Shown piece after piece: positions 17,510 through 26,914 of a stretch of DNA of 64,000 nucleotides. Each line of letters opens with the position of its first letter. Position 1 is the stretch's first letter. The stretch is from NCBI RefSeq assembly GCF_900113415.1, contig NZ_FOPH01000010.1:1-64000 (forward strand), given 5' to 3'. Under the pieces are notes generated by a model that worked only from the letters and a program-made list of their open reading frames with translations, made no database searches and had not been told where the DNA came from. Position numbers and translations under genes: made by a program. This stretch comes from Oribacterium sp. WCC10 (lineage in GTDB: Bacteria > Bacillota > Clostridia > Lachnospirales > Lachnospiraceae).

Positions 17510-18181
17510 ATGCATTTTAAAGACAATTCTTTACTGCTTAAGATAAAAGATCCCGGAAGTTTTCTCACTCATTATATAGCCATGATACTGTCGATATTCG
17601 CGGCAGTTCCTCTGTTTTACAGAGTAGCTCAGCATCCAAGCATCGAGCGCATCCTTGCTTTCGGAATATTTGCATTGAGCATCGTGCTTCTGTATGCCGC
17701 AAGTGCAACATATCATCTCTTCGACATATCTCCGAAGGTAAATGATACTCTGAAGAAGATAGACCATATGATGATATATATGCTGATTGCCGGCAGCTAC
17801 ACTCCGGTATGTGCCATCGCACTGGGAGACAGTACCGGATGGGGACTTCTTGCAATAGTATGGATACTTTCCGTCATTGGCATGACTGTGAATATCATAT
17901 TCATTCATACTCCAAAGTGGCTTAATTCCATCATCTACATCGCACTTGGCTGGGCATGCATATTTGCCATATTCAAGATAAAAACAGCATTGACCGGCCC
18001 TGAATTCTGGCTTTTGTTTGCAGGTGGAGTCATTTACACCATAGGCGGAGTCATTTATGCTCTCAAGCTTCCGATATTCAAACACCTTCCTGGATATTTC
18101 GGAAATCACGAGATATTCCACTGCTTTGTTATCGCAGGATCCATGTGCCACTATGGCATGATGATAATGCTGGCAGGCTGA
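17510..18181 (+). CDS. Hemolysin III / PAQR-family membrane protein
   Basis: 223-residue integral membrane protein with seven predicted hydrophobic segments. The family motifs are present: ATYHLFD early on and HEIFHCFVIAGSMCHY near the C terminus, whose Ser, Asp and His residues are thought to bind a metal ion in PAQR proteins. The ATG at 17510 has a strong GAGGAGG site; an in-frame start at 17495 would remove it. True haemolytic activity is not implied, and the physiological substrate is not known to me. It is a single-gene unit. Confidence 0.9.
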   Translation: MHFKDNSLLLKIKDPGSFLTHYIAMILSIFAAVPLFYRVAQHPSIERILAFGIFALSIVLLYAASATYHLFDISPKVNDTLKKIDHMMIYMLIAGSYTPVCAIALGDSTGWGLLAIVWILSVIGMTVNIIFIHTPKWLNSIIYIALGWACIFAIFKIKTALTGPEFWLLFAGGVIYTIGGVIYALKLPIFKHLPGYFGNHEIFHCFVIAGSMCHYGMMIMLAG

Positions 18182-18328
18182 CAACAACTGTTCAGCCTGA
18201 CATGATTTTCAGAATAGCCAAAGAGGAGTCCGGGCGCCTGTCATGGCTGAACTGTTACACCGGCAACAAGTTTCATTGCCAATCTTAATGAAATCTCTAT
18301 GAAAATCGCATTGACATATGATATATTT

Positions 18329-18358
18329 AAAAGACATATAGGCATATTTATGTCTTTT
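18329..18358. promoter_or_regulatory. Hairpin before the FMN-binding protein gene
   Basis: A perfect 10-bp inverted repeat, AAAAGACATA (18329-18338) and TATGTCTTTT (18349-18358), 25 bases before the start codon. It could be the terminator of the upstream gene (it ends in four T) or an operator. A TTGACA at 18311-18316 lies just upstream. Confidence 0.5.
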
Positions 18359-18383
18359 ATATTTAAGTCAATGGGGGACTAAA

Positions 18384-19451
18384 ATGAAACAGAAAAATAT
18401 AATCGCTCTCGGAGTGATTGCGGTTGGTGTTGTTGCCGCAGTAGTTACAGGTTACCAGTCAAGGAACCTCGGAACATCAAGCAGTGTTGCAAAGAGCCAG
18501 ATTCCCGGTGATGCAGTGACAGTAGAAGGCACAGCACAGGGCATGGACGGTGATGTCAAGGTTGAACTTATCCTTACAAGAGATAAGATTTATTCCATCA
18601 ATGTCACAGAGCAGAATGAAACACCTAATATCGGTACCATGGCCGTAGATCAGCTTCCTGCAAGTATCTTTGAGGCCAACAGCCTTTCTGTTGATGCGGT
18701 TACAGGTGCAACCGTAACTTCAACAGCCATTAAGAATGCTGCTGCCCAGGCTATCGAAGCTGCCGGTTTTGATCCTGCAAACTTCGGTTACACTAAGGAA
18801 GAGAAGAAGGAAGTCACAGTTAACCTTGAGGACATCCCTGCTGATGCTGTGACAGCAACAGGTGAGGCTCAGGGTCTCGGTGGTCCTGTTACTGTTGAGA
18901 TCACTGCTACTGCAGACAGAATCTACAATGTTGTTGCTACAGGCGATAATGAAACACCTGGTATCGGTACAAAGGCTCTCGAACAGCTTCCGGGTGACAT
19001 CATTTCCGCGAACACAGTTGATGTAGATGCAGTATCGGGTGCTACAGTAACTTCCGACGCTATCAAGGAAGCCGCCAGGAAGGCTCTTGAGAGTGCAGGT
19101 TTTGATGCCGCTTCTTACAAGGGTGGTCAGTCAGCATCCAAGGTTGATCCAAAGGACATCCCTGCTGATGCTGTGACAGCAACAGGAGAGGCTCAGGGTC
19201 TCGGTGGTCCTGTTACTGTTGAGATCACTGCTACTGCAGACAAGATCTACAATGTTGTTGCAACAGGCGACAAGGAGACTCCAAATATCGGAACTATGGC
19301 ACTTGAGCAGCTTCCCGGTGAGATTATTTCAAAGAACAGTATCAGCGTTGACTCTGTTTCGGGTGCTACAGTAACATCTGATGCTATCAAGAATGCAGCT
19401 GCCGAAGCTCTTAAGAGCGCAGGCTTCGATCCCGAGTCATACAAGGGTTGA
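18384..19451 (+). CDS. Secreted/anchored protein with three FMN-binding domains
   Basis: 355 residues: an N-terminal hydrophobic anchor or signal (about residues 5-23), then three repeats of an FMN_bind domain. Each repeat carries a flavinylation-type motif, TGAT at 107-110, SGAT at 218-221 and SGAT at 326-329, whose Thr would receive FMN by phosphoester bond from ApbE. The domains would form an extracytoplasmic electron carrier. Repeats 2 and 3 are almost identical in DNA over about 120 bases (18831-18950 and 19155-19274), offset 324 bases or 108 codons, which indicates recent duplication or gene conversion. The start ATG follows GGGGGA. It may exchange electrons with Rnf or another flavoprotein; the partner is not evident. 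Confidence 0.85.
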   Translation: MKQKNIIALGVIAVGVVAAVVTGYQSRNLGTSSSVAKSQIPGDAVTVEGTAQGMDGDVKVELILTRDKIYSINVTEQNETPNIGTMAVDQLPASIFEANSLSVDAVTGATVTSTAIKNAAAQAIEAAGFDPANFGYTKEEKKEVTVNLEDIPADAVTATGEAQGLGGPVTVEITATADRIYNVVATGDNETPGIGTKALEQLPGDIISANTVDVDAVSGATVTSDAIKEAARKALESAGFDAASYKGGQSASKVDPKDIPADAVTATGEAQGLGGPVTVEITATADKIYNVVATGDKETPNIGTMALEQLPGEIISKNSISVDSVSGATVTSDAIKNAAAEALKSAGFDPESYKG

Positions 19452-19645
19452 TATCGGCACAGTTCCGGTACAGCATTTTTAATTATGACGTATTGAAGTT
19501 CAATTAAAGACAATGTTGTACGATGTCCGGATATAGTCCCATTGTTCCGGACACATAAAGTAAGTCTCAAAGCATTTGTCATTCACCGTTTATCACTGAC
19601 ACATATCCGTGTGAAATGTGCTTAATTCTCAATATGTTTTTAAAG

Positions 19646-19679
19646 ATCCGCATGTCCATATGGACATGCGGATTTTTTT
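19646..19679 (+). terminator. Terminator after the FMN-binding protein gene
   Basis: A perfect palindrome at 19646-19673 (14 bp per side, ATCCGCATGTCC and its complement) followed by a run of seven T. It lies about 195 bases after the stop. No gene is supported between 19452 and 19851. Confidence 0.9.
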
Positions 19680-19851
19680 GATACAATTATTTTCAGAAAA
19701 ATGTGACCTGCCTGTTTCATTTTCTGTGTATATAGATGAAGGACAAAAATACCGGGTTTACCTGATGCCATCACATCCCAATGGATCCGTGAGTCTGGAT
19801 CAGTACCCATAACAGAATGAACAGTTTGTCCCGGAAAACAAGGAGAAGCAA

Positions 19852-20418
19852 ATGACCGATCAGGAAATCATAGCGCTATATTTCAAAAGATCAGAATCAG
19901 CAATCGAAGAAACAGAGAGAAAGTACGGCAGCTATTGCCACTATATCGCCATGAATATACTTTACAACGACGAGGACAGCAAGGAGTGTGTCAATGACAC
20001 CTGGCTTAACACCTGGAATGCCATACCACCAGCAAAGCCATCTATACTGAAGACATTTATCGGAAAAATCACGAGAAATCTGGCTCTTAATCTTTACGAG
20101 AAGCAAAATGCCAAAAAGCGCGGCAAAAGTGAAACCAGCTATGTTCTGGATGAACTTTCAGAGTGCCTTGCGGACGAAAAAGTATCTCAGCCCGAGGCAG
20201 TTGCAGAAAGATTGACATTAACAGAATGTATCAACCAATTTCTTGAAAAGCAGCCAACAGATGCAAGGAAAATTTTCGTCAGAAGATACTGGTATGTTGC
20301 ATCTGTCAACGAGATAGCTGCTGAATACGGATTCAGTGAAAGCAAAGTAAAAATGACATTGAGCCGCATGAGAACTGCCCTGAAAAATGAACTGGAACAG
20401 GCCGGAATCTGCATATAG
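19852..20418 (+). CDS. RNA polymerase sigma factor, ECF-like (sigma-70 family)
   Basis: 188 residues. Region 2 is recognisable near residues 10-80 (YGSYCHYIAMNIL, then a DDxW-like NDTWLNTW), and region 4 near residues 130-180 has a helix-turn-helix in VNEIAAEYGFSESKVKMTLSRMR. The start ATG has an AAGGAGA site. The next gene, 30 bases downstream, codes for a single-span membrane protein and is the likely anti-sigma partner. The regulon cannot be read from the sequence. Confidence 0.85.
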   Translation: MTDQEIIALYFKRSESAIEETERKYGSYCHYIAMNILYNDEDSKECVNDTWLNTWNAIPPAKPSILKTFIGKITRNLALNLYEKQNAKKRGKSETSYVLDELSECLADEKVSQPEAVAERLTLTECINQFLEKQPTDARKIFVRRYWYVASVNEIAAEYGFSESKVKMTLSRMRTALKNELEQAGICI

Positions 20419-20448
20419 TACCGGATAATACTTGAGATTGGAGATAAC

Positions 20449-21354
20449 ATGAAAAAAGAAAAAGAACTTATGAAAGCCATCGGAGATATCGATGAAAAAT
20501 ATGTGGCAGAAGCTGCTCCGGAAAAGGTGATACGGATGGCAGCAGGACGCAGATGGAAACCCTACTACGCGGTGGCCGCGGCAGTGGTCATAATCATTGG
20601 CTTCGGCGCATATCTTGCCGTAAACAATCAAGGCAGCACACAGATGGCACCGGAAATGGTAAAAGAGGAAGCCTCAGAAGGAGAACAGGATATCATGCTT
20701 CAAAAGGAAGCACCGGAAGGAGCACAATATAGTATGTCGGAAAATGCAGGTGTCACATCGGATCTGCCCGGTTCAGGCAACGATGACGGCACCGCCAAAT
20801 CCGGTATGAAGAAAGCATTACCTGATGCGACAGCACCGGACACTGAAGCAAGGCTCTATATAGGAAGCGAAGAAACTGCAGGAAACTCTGACGTTGATGC
20901 TGATGCAAGGTCAAATGCAGCAAGCCCTGAAGCCGGCACCGATAGCAGAGTGATGACAGCCAATCCATGGAAGGACAGTGATACACTTAAAGAAGCTGAA
21001 GCAGATGCCGGATTCGAGGTAAATATACCTGATAGATTCAAAGATTTTGCTCCGAGCTGTTACCGCTCCATAAAGAATGATATAATTGAGATAATATATA
21101 CCGATTCAGAGGGAAATGAGGCTTTCCGCATAAGAAAATCCGCAGGAACGGACGATATAAGCGGCGATTACAATTCGTATGAATCAGAGAAGAGTACCTC
21201 AGTTGAAGATAAGACCGTGAATATAAAGAGTAATGGCAATGATGTGTACGTTGTGACGTGGTGTGAGGGTAATTACACATATGCCATTGATATAGATGAA
21301 ACACAGCATTTTACCGAAGAGGATATGCTTGAACTTGTGAAGGCAGTTTCCTGA
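20449..21354 (+). CDS. Putative membrane-bound anti-sigma factor
   Basis: 301 residues with a cytoplasmic N terminus of about 40 residues, one membrane segment (about residues 42-60, AVAAAVVIIIGFGAYLAV), a long low-complexity acidic linker rich in Ala, Glu, Ser and Gly, and a C-terminal globular part from about residue 185 that resembles DUF4367-type sensor domains. Its position directly after a sigma factor suggests that it sequesters the sigma factor and senses an external signal. I do not recognise a classic zinc-finger anti-sigma motif. The start ATG has a TTGGAG site. Confidence 0.65.
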   Translation: MKKEKELMKAIGDIDEKYVAEAAPEKVIRMAAGRRWKPYYAVAAAVVIIIGFGAYLAVNNQGSTQMAPEMVKEEASEGEQDIMLQKEAPEGAQYSMSENAGVTSDLPGSGNDDGTAKSGMKKALPDATAPDTEARLYIGSEETAGNSDVDADARSNAASPEAGTDSRVMTANPWKDSDTLKEAEADAGFEVNIPDRFKDFAPSCYRSIKNDIIEIIYTDSEGNEAFRIRKSAGTDDISGDYNSYESEKSTSVEDKTVNIKSNGNDVYVVTWCEGNYTYAIDIDETQHFTEEDMLELVKAVS

Positions 21355-21384
21355 GTAAGTAATACTGACAATACATGGAAAAAC

Positions 21385-21428
21385 AGCCGGTACCATAAGG
21401 TTCGTGATCATTATGGGACTCGGCTTTT
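21385..21428 (+). terminator. Hairpin between the anti-sigma and DUF4349 genes
   Basis: GCCG and CCATAA (21386-21398) pair with TTATGG and CGGC (21411-21424), followed by TTTTAT. It ends directly before the ribosome site of the next gene, so it may attenuate read-through. Confidence 0.65.
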
Positions 21429-21446
21429 ATGGGAAAGGAGTATAGA

Positions 21447-22670
21447 ATGAGAAAAACAGCACGTAGACCATTTCATATCAGGACATGGCATCAGATTATA
21501 GCCATAGGAACTGCAGCCTTACTTGTTATGGCAACCGTCACCGCCTGCGGACATGGTTCATCTTCAGCCTCCAGTGCCAAAAGCAACAGCGCGGGAGCGT
21601 ACGATGATTATGGTTTAACCGGAGATGCAGCGGCACCGGGCATGTTTTCTGCCAAAATGGCAGATTCCGAACCGATGGAGATGGCGGAAGCCGACGACTA
21701 TGATTTCAATGAGAACTCAGGATCAACCACATCCGGAAATGCAGGCGATACTGTTGCAGCAGAAAAAATACCTGAAGACCGCAAGCTTATAAGAAATGTC
21801 AGCCTCACTTTTGAAACCACCGAATTCGACAAGTTCGTGACTGACATACAGAGAAAGACTACCGAGCTTGGCGGCTACATCGAGTCAAGTGACATTAGCG
21901 GCAGCGAAAAAACAAGTTCAAAACGCAACGCATACTTTACACTTCGTATCCCTAAGCCCCGGGTAGATGACTTCCTCACATTCACTGAATCTGAAGGAGC
22001 CAACCTGACAAGAAAATATGAGAATACTCAGGATATAACATTAAAATACCATGACACCGAGTCACGTAAGAAGGCACTTCAGGAAGAGTACGACAGACTC
22101 CTTGAACTCATAGCCAAAGCTGAGTCCGTGGATGCCATCATCGCCATAGAAGAGCGGCTTTCCGACATCAGATATCAACTCGATAACTTTGAGTCAGATC
22201 TCCGCACTTTCGACAACCAGGTGGACTACTCAACCATCAACGTTGATGTATCCGAAGCTTCTGTTTACACCCCTACACAAAAGACCGGATTCTGGGCACG
22301 TGTGCTTTCAAACCTGGAGAGCAATATCGAAGATCTTGCAGATGCGGTAACTGATTTCCTCGTTTGGCTGCTTTCCAGCCTCCCTGTATTCATAGTACTT
22401 GGAATCTTTATCGCTGTAATCTGGTTCGTGATCAGAAAGATTCTCGTATTTTTCAAGAAGAGAGCGTCAAAGCACGCAGAAAAGATGGCCGCAAATATGA
22501 AGTCCAACGGAAACATGGGTAATGTTACGAACGGAACTGCTCCAAACGCAGTTGCTCCGAATAAGACCCTTAACGGAAATCCGGCACCTGTAAATCCACC
22601 TGCAGAAAATCCGGACACATCTCAGGAACCTGTGAAGGACGAAGCAAAAGATAAGGAAGAAGTACGATGA
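21447..22670 (+). CDS. DUF4349 lipoprotein
   Basis: 407 residues with a signal peptide ending in a lipobox-like VTAC, Cys34. A Ser/Ala-rich spacer leads to a DUF4349 domain (about residues 110-285) with a strong coiled-coil middle, and a C-terminal membrane segment (about 310-335) with a basic cytoplasmic tail rich in Asn and Pro. I chose the ATG at 21447 because GGAAAGGAG lies just upstream; an in-frame ATG at 21429 precedes that site. It follows the sigma/anti-sigma pair and may be its target or signal sensor. The function of DUF4349 is unknown to me. Confidence 0.75.
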   Translation: MRKTARRPFHIRTWHQIIAIGTAALLVMATVTACGHGSSSASSAKSNSAGAYDDYGLTGDAAAPGMFSAKMADSEPMEMAEADDYDFNENSGSTTSGNAGDTVAAEKIPEDRKLIRNVSLTFETTEFDKFVTDIQRKTTELGGYIESSDISGSEKTSSKRNAYFTLRIPKPRVDDFLTFTESEGANLTRKYENTQDITLKYHDTESRKKALQEEYDRLLELIAKAESVDAIIAIEERLSDIRYQLDNFESDLRTFDNQVDYSTINVDVSEASVYTPTQKTGFWARVLSNLESNIEDLADAVTDFLVWLLSSLPVFIVLGIFIAVIWFVIRKILVFFKKRASKHAEKMAANMKSNGNMGNVTNGTAPNAVAPNKTLNGNPAPVNPPAENPDTSQEPVKDEAKDKEEVR

Positions 22671-22709
22671 TTGGTACTTATAACCTTGTACAAAAATGAC
22701 TAAAACCTG

Positions 22710-22735
22710 CGGCAGCCCTCACGGGTTGCCGTATT
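22710..22735 (+). terminator. Terminator after the DUF4349 gene
   Basis: CGGCAGCCC (22710-22718) pairs with GGGTTGCCG (22723-22731) over a TCAC loop, followed by a T-rich tail. Confidence 0.8.
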
Positions 22736-22796
22736 TTCATTTTTATGATATATTACACAGCAAATGTGGAACTACACTGGAGGAACAGTCCACATT

Positions 22797-22915
22797 AGCG
22801 CCAGGACCGTAATCGGTCGACGAGGATGACAGTTATCGAAAGACTCGGCGGATGCTGTCACGGAATTGTGAATCGAAAGAGAAAAAGGAAAAAGCGGAAT
22901 TAAAACCGTAACAGA
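22797..22915 (+). ncRNA. glmS self-cleaving ribozyme/riboswitch
   Basis: The catalytic core is unmistakable: the cleavage site A-GCGCCAG with A at 22797 and G at 22798, a P1-like hairpin GACCG-TAAT-CGGTC, then GACGAGGATG, ATCGAAAGACTCGGCGGATG, and a GACAG/CTGTC helix. A weaker ACGG/CCGT pairing closes the 3' part. Glucosamine-6-phosphate acts as the cofactor for cleavage and so lowers glmS expression. The 3' limit is approximate. The gene begins about 370 bases further on; 22916-23282 holds no gene. Confidence 0.95.
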
Positions 22916-23282
22916 AATTTTCTCACTCACTGACATATATATATGTAGAAGAGACGCTGTAGCATCCTCTTTCTTTGGCGTGTTTGAACCGGACCTGTTT
23001 ATCGTTTTTTTCTTTGTGGTACAGGTTTCTGTCTGAATTCAGACTCATTATCCCGTATATTTCTTAGAAAGAACTGCTATATATGATGTGTTGATATCCA
23101 TGGTTTCATTACGGAGCGATGACGCTTTGCTGTTTTTTGGGATTTCCGGATTATTCCGTTTCCGTTCTGAAACCTGTGCTTATGATGAGTGATGTATATC
23201 GCTCTTCATCGCTATATCAACATCTCTTTTGTTGCATCCTCTTCACATATTGTTTTTGTTCGATGAGAGAGGAGATTTTTTT

Positions 23283-25121
23283 ATGTGTGGAATTGTTGGT
23301 TTTGTAGGAAATAAGCAGGCAGCGCCTATTCTTTTGGACGGTCTCAGCAAACTGGAGTACAGAGGTTATGACTCAGCCGGTATCGCGGTAAGAAATGAAA
23401 AATCAGAGATTGAAGTAGTCAAGGCCAAGGGTCGCCTCAAGAATCTTTCAGAAAAAACAGATGACGGAAAAGCATTAAAGGGAGAGTGCGGTATAGGTCA
23501 CACCAGATGGGCCACTCACGGAGAGCCGAGTGAGACAAACGCTCATCCTCATGTCAGCTTCCATCATCAGGTGGTTGCCGTTCACAACGGTATCATCGAA
23601 AACTTCCAGGAGATAAAGGACAAACTTCTGAAAAAAGGATATGTTTTCCACTCTGAGACTGATACAGAAGTAGCTGTAAACCTGGTTGACTACTATTATC
23701 AGAAGTACGGCCAGGGACCTGTCGATGCCATATCACGTGCCATGGTTCGCATCCGCGGATCATACGCCCTTGAGTTCATGTTCACGGATTATCCCGGAGA
23801 GATTTATGTTGCACGTAAGGATGCACCGATGATCATCGGCGTTCAGGATGGTTCAACCTATATCGCGTCTGACGTTCCTGCGATCCTCAAGTACTGCAAG
23901 AATGTTTATTACATTGACAATCAGGAGATTGCAAAGCTCACTGCCGGAGTGGCAGAGTTCTTCAGCCTTGATCAGGAGCCTGTTGAGAAGGAGCTTGTTG
24001 AGATCAAGATGGACGCTCAGGCAGCTGAAAAAGGCGGCTACGAGCATTTCATGATGAAGGAGATCCACGAGCAGCCAAAGGCAGTTCAGGATACTATCAA
24101 TTCAGTACTTAAGGACGGCAAACTTGATTTAAGTAATGTAGGTCTCTCAGATGAAGAGATAAGAAATATCAGCCAGATTTACATCGTGGCATGCGGTTCT
24201 GCATATCATGTAGGAGTAGTTTGCCAGTATGTACTGGAAGGCCTCGCACGTATCCCGGTTCGCGTTGAACTTGCCTCTGAGTTCCGTTACAGAAATCCTA
24301 TTCTTGATCCCAACGGCCTTGTTATCATCATCAGCCAGTCAGGAGAAACAGCAGATTCTCTTGCAGCACTCCGTGAGGCAAAGGACAGAGGCATAAAGAC
24401 TCTTGGCATCGTTAATGTCATCGGTTCTTCAATCGCCCGTGAAGCCGATAATGTTTTCTACACACTTGCCGGACCCGAGATAGCAGTTGCCACAACAAAG
24501 GCATATTCCACTCAGCTTATCGCAGGATATGCATTGGCAATGGAATTCGCAAAAGTTCGCGGTGCAATCGACGAAGATTGCTATAATGGTCTGCTTAAGG
24601 AAATCCAGACACTTCCTTCAAAGATCGAAGATATCCTCAAGGATAAGGAGCGTATCCAGTGGTTTGCTTCAAAGCAGGCCAACACTCAGGACGTATTCTT
24701 TATAGGAAGAGGAGTGGATTATGCCATCGGTCTTGAGGGATCACTCAAGTTAAAGGAAATAAGCTACATCCATTCAGAAGCTTATGCAGCGGGAGAGCTT
24801 AAGCACGGCACCATTTCCCTTATCGATAAGGGTGTACTCATCGTAGGAATTCTTACACAGCCTGAGCTTTTCGAGAAGACTGTATCCAACATGGTAGAAG
24901 TCAAGTCAAGAGGCGGATACCTCATGGGTCTTACAACCTACGGCAATTACAACATTGAAGATACTGCAGACTTCACAGTCTATGTACCAACCACCAATCC
25001 GTATTTTGCAACATCACTTGCCGTTATCCCGTTACAGCTTCTTGCTTACTACGTAAGCGTGGCAAAGGGTCTCGACGTTGATAAGCCAAGAAACCTTGCA
25101 AAGTCCGTAACAGTAGAGTGA
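23283..25121 (+). CDS. glmS: Glutamine-fructose-6-phosphate aminotransferase (isomerizing)
   Basis: 612-residue cytoplasmic enzyme making glucosamine-6-phosphate for cell-wall precursors. Cys2 in MCGIVGFVG is the glutaminase nucleophile, GHTRWATHG lies in the same domain, and two SIS sugar-isomerase domains follow (SQSGETADSLAAL, GRGVDYAIGLEGSLKLKE). It ends in the typical KSVTVE. The ATG at 23283 follows GAGAGGAG. It is controlled by the ribozyme upstream. Confidence 0.98.
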   Translation: MCGIVGFVGNKQAAPILLDGLSKLEYRGYDSAGIAVRNEKSEIEVVKAKGRLKNLSEKTDDGKALKGECGIGHTRWATHGEPSETNAHPHVSFHHQVVAVHNGIIENFQEIKDKLLKKGYVFHSETDTEVAVNLVDYYYQKYGQGPVDAISRAMVRIRGSYALEFMFTDYPGEIYVARKDAPMIIGVQDGSTYIASDVPAILKYCKNVYYIDNQEIAKLTAGVAEFFSLDQEPVEKELVEIKMDAQAAEKGGYEHFMMKEIHEQPKAVQDTINSVLKDGKLDLSNVGLSDEEIRNISQIYIVACGSAYHVGVVCQYVLEGLARIPVRVELASEFRYRNPILDPNGLVIIISQSGETADSLAALREAKDRGIKTLGIVNVIGSSIAREADNVFYTLAGPEIAVATTKAYSTQLIAGYALAMEFAKVRGAIDEDCYNGLLKEIQTLPSKIEDILKDKERIQWFASKQANTQDVFFIGRGVDYAIGLEGSLKLKEISYIHSEAYAAGELKHGTISLIDKGVLIVGILTQPELFEKTVSNMVEVKSRGGYLMGLTTYGNYNIEDTADFTVYVPTTNPYFATSLAVIPLQLLAYYVSVAKGLDVDKPRNLAKSVTVE

Positions 25122-25184
25122 TATGGCCGCTTTCCAAAGCAACCACCGCATCACATTCAAAGGATATTTACTTTAAAGTACATT

Positions 25185-25215
25185 TCCCTGACACATTGCT
25201 GTCAGGGATTTTTTT
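25185..25215 (+). terminator. Terminator of glmS
   Basis: A perfect 9-bp stem TCCCTGACA (25185-25193) and TGTCAGGGA (25200-25208), followed by seven T. The AT-rich stretch from here to the rnf promoter holds nothing else that I recognise. Confidence 0.92.
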
Positions 25216-25463
25216 ATTTCCGGATTTCTTTCTTTATCCGATCATTCTCCGGTCACAAAAGTTATATTAAGTCTCATAATTCCAAATGCATAAAAATACG
25301 ATTTAGACTGCATATAAACCATTTTAATTTAAGAATTGTATACAATATCCCTCCAACGCATTTACGACGATTGTTACATTGTACTTTTGTATAAAGTGAC
25401 AACAAATTAACAATATTTTTGTAGAAAATATGCACTAAATATTGAACACTTCATGGTTTTTTA

Positions 25464-25492
25464 TTGTTATGAATATAAACATTCGTTATAAT
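25464..25492 (+). promoter_or_regulatory. Promoter of the rnf operon
   Basis: TTGTTA (25464-25469), a 17-base spacer and a perfect TATAAT (25487-25492), about 40 bases before the rnfC start. Confidence 0.75.
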
Positions 25493-25531
25493 ATCAACAG
25501 TCTATGAAATTATTTTGGGAGGTATACGAAC

Positions 25532-26914
25532 ATGGGTGTTACCACTTTTAAAGGTGGCGTCCATCCCTACGACGGCAAGGATCTTGCAAAAGATCAGGCT
25601 ATAGTAGAGCTTAAGCCGCAGGGACTCATGGTTTATCCGCTTTCTCAGCACATTGGTGCTCCTGCAAAGCCGTTAGTGGCCAAGGGAGATACTGTTCTTG
25701 TAGGACAGAAGATCGCTGAGGCAGGCGGGTTTATTTCCAGTCCGGTTATTTGTTCCGTTTCAGGTACCGTTAAGGCTATCGAGAAGCGTCTCACAGCCGG
25801 TGGAGCCATGGTAGACGCAATTGTTGTTGAAAACGATCAGGCATACAATGCAATCGAAGGATTTGGTCAGGAGAGAGATTATACAAAGCTTTCCCGTGAT
25901 GAGATCGTAAACATTGTAAAAGAGGCCGGAATCGTTGGACTTGGAGGTGCCGGATTCCCGACATCTGTTAAACTCATGCCTAAAGACCCTGACAAGATTG
26001 ATTATTTCCTTGTCAACGGCGCTGAGTGTGAGCCATATCTTACTTCTGATTACAGAGATATGATGGAGACTCCTGAAAAGATCATCGGTGGTCTCAAGGT
26101 CGTTCTCTCTATCTTCCCTAAGGCAAAGGGTGTTATCTGCATAGAGGATAACAAGCCTGAAGCCATCAAGCTTCTCACTGAGAAGGCTCAGGGTGAGTCC
26201 AATATCGAAGTTGTTTCTCTTAAGACAAAGTATCCACAGGGTGGAGAGCGCCAGCTCATTTTTGCTGTCACAGGCAGAAAGATCAATTCTTCCATGCTTC
26301 CAGCTGATGCCGGATGCATCGTTGACAATGCTGACACTATGGTTTCAATCTATGAAGCTGTATGCGAATCAAAGCCTCTTGTACGCAAGATCGTAACTGT
26401 TACAGGTGATGCTGTTGCAAAGCCGGGTAACTTCAAAGTACCTCTTGGTATGAGCTACCAGGAGATAGTAGATCAGGCAGGCGGTTTCTCAAAGGATCCC
26501 GAAAAGATCATCTGCGGCGGCCCTATGATGGGTATACCTCTTTTCAAGCTTGAGGTTCCGGTTGCAAAGAATTCATCATCTATTCTTGCACTGGCACACG
26601 ATCAGGTTTCCAACGAACCTACCACAGCATGTATCAGCTGCGGACGTTGCGTTGAAGCATGTCCTGAAAATCTTATTCCTACCATGCTTATGAAAGCATC
26701 CCTCAACAAGGATACTGCAAAGTATGCTTCTCTTGATGGAATGGAGTGTATCGAGTGTGGCTGCTGTACTTATGTCTGCCCTGCAAAGAGACCTCTTACC
26801 CAAGGCTTCAAGCAGATGAAGCGTCTTGTAAATGCTGAGCGCAGAGCTCAGGCTGAAAAGGCAAAGGCAGAAGCTGCTAAAGAAACAAAATCTACCGAGG
26901 AGGTGAAGAAATGA
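25532..26914 (+). CDS. rnfC: Electron transport complex subunit RnfC
   Basis: 460-residue peripheral subunit that accepts or donates electrons from NADH. The Rossmann-like GLGGAGFPTSVKL motif for FMN/NADH binding lies near residue 143. Two [4Fe-4S] motifs, CISCGRCVEACP and CIECGCCTYVCP, lie at about residues 368-380 and 407-418. The C-terminal tail is Lys/Ala-rich. The start ATG follows GGGAGGT. It is the first gene of a six-gene operon and overlaps rnfD by four bases. Confidence 0.96.
   Translation: MGVTTFKGGVHPYDGKDLAKDQAIVELKPQGLMVYPLSQHIGAPAKPLVAKGDTVLVGQKIAEAGGFISSPVICSVSGTVKAIEKRLTAGGAMVDAIVVENDQAYNAIEGFGQERDYTKLSRDEIVNIVKEAGIVGLGGAGFPTSVKLMPKDPDKIDYFLVNGAECEPYLTSDYRDMMETPEKIIGGLKVVLSIFPKAKGVICIEDNKPEAIKLLTEKAQGESNIEVVSLKTKYPQGGERQLIFAVTGRKINSSMLPADAGCIVDNADTMVSIYEAVCESKPLVRKIVTVTGDAVAKPGNFKVPLGMSYQEIVDQAGGFSKDPEKIICGGPMMGIPLFKLEVPVAKNSSSILALAHDQVSNEPTTACISCGRCVEACPENLIPTMLMKASLNKDTAKYASLDGMECIECGCCTYVCPAKRPLTQGFKQMKRLVNAERRAQAEKAKAEAAKETKSTEEVKK

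Noticed and set aside
19618-19812. 64-codon open frame on the plus strand before the sigma factor gene
   Set aside because: It runs through the perfect terminator palindrome at 19646-19679 and has no ribosome site.
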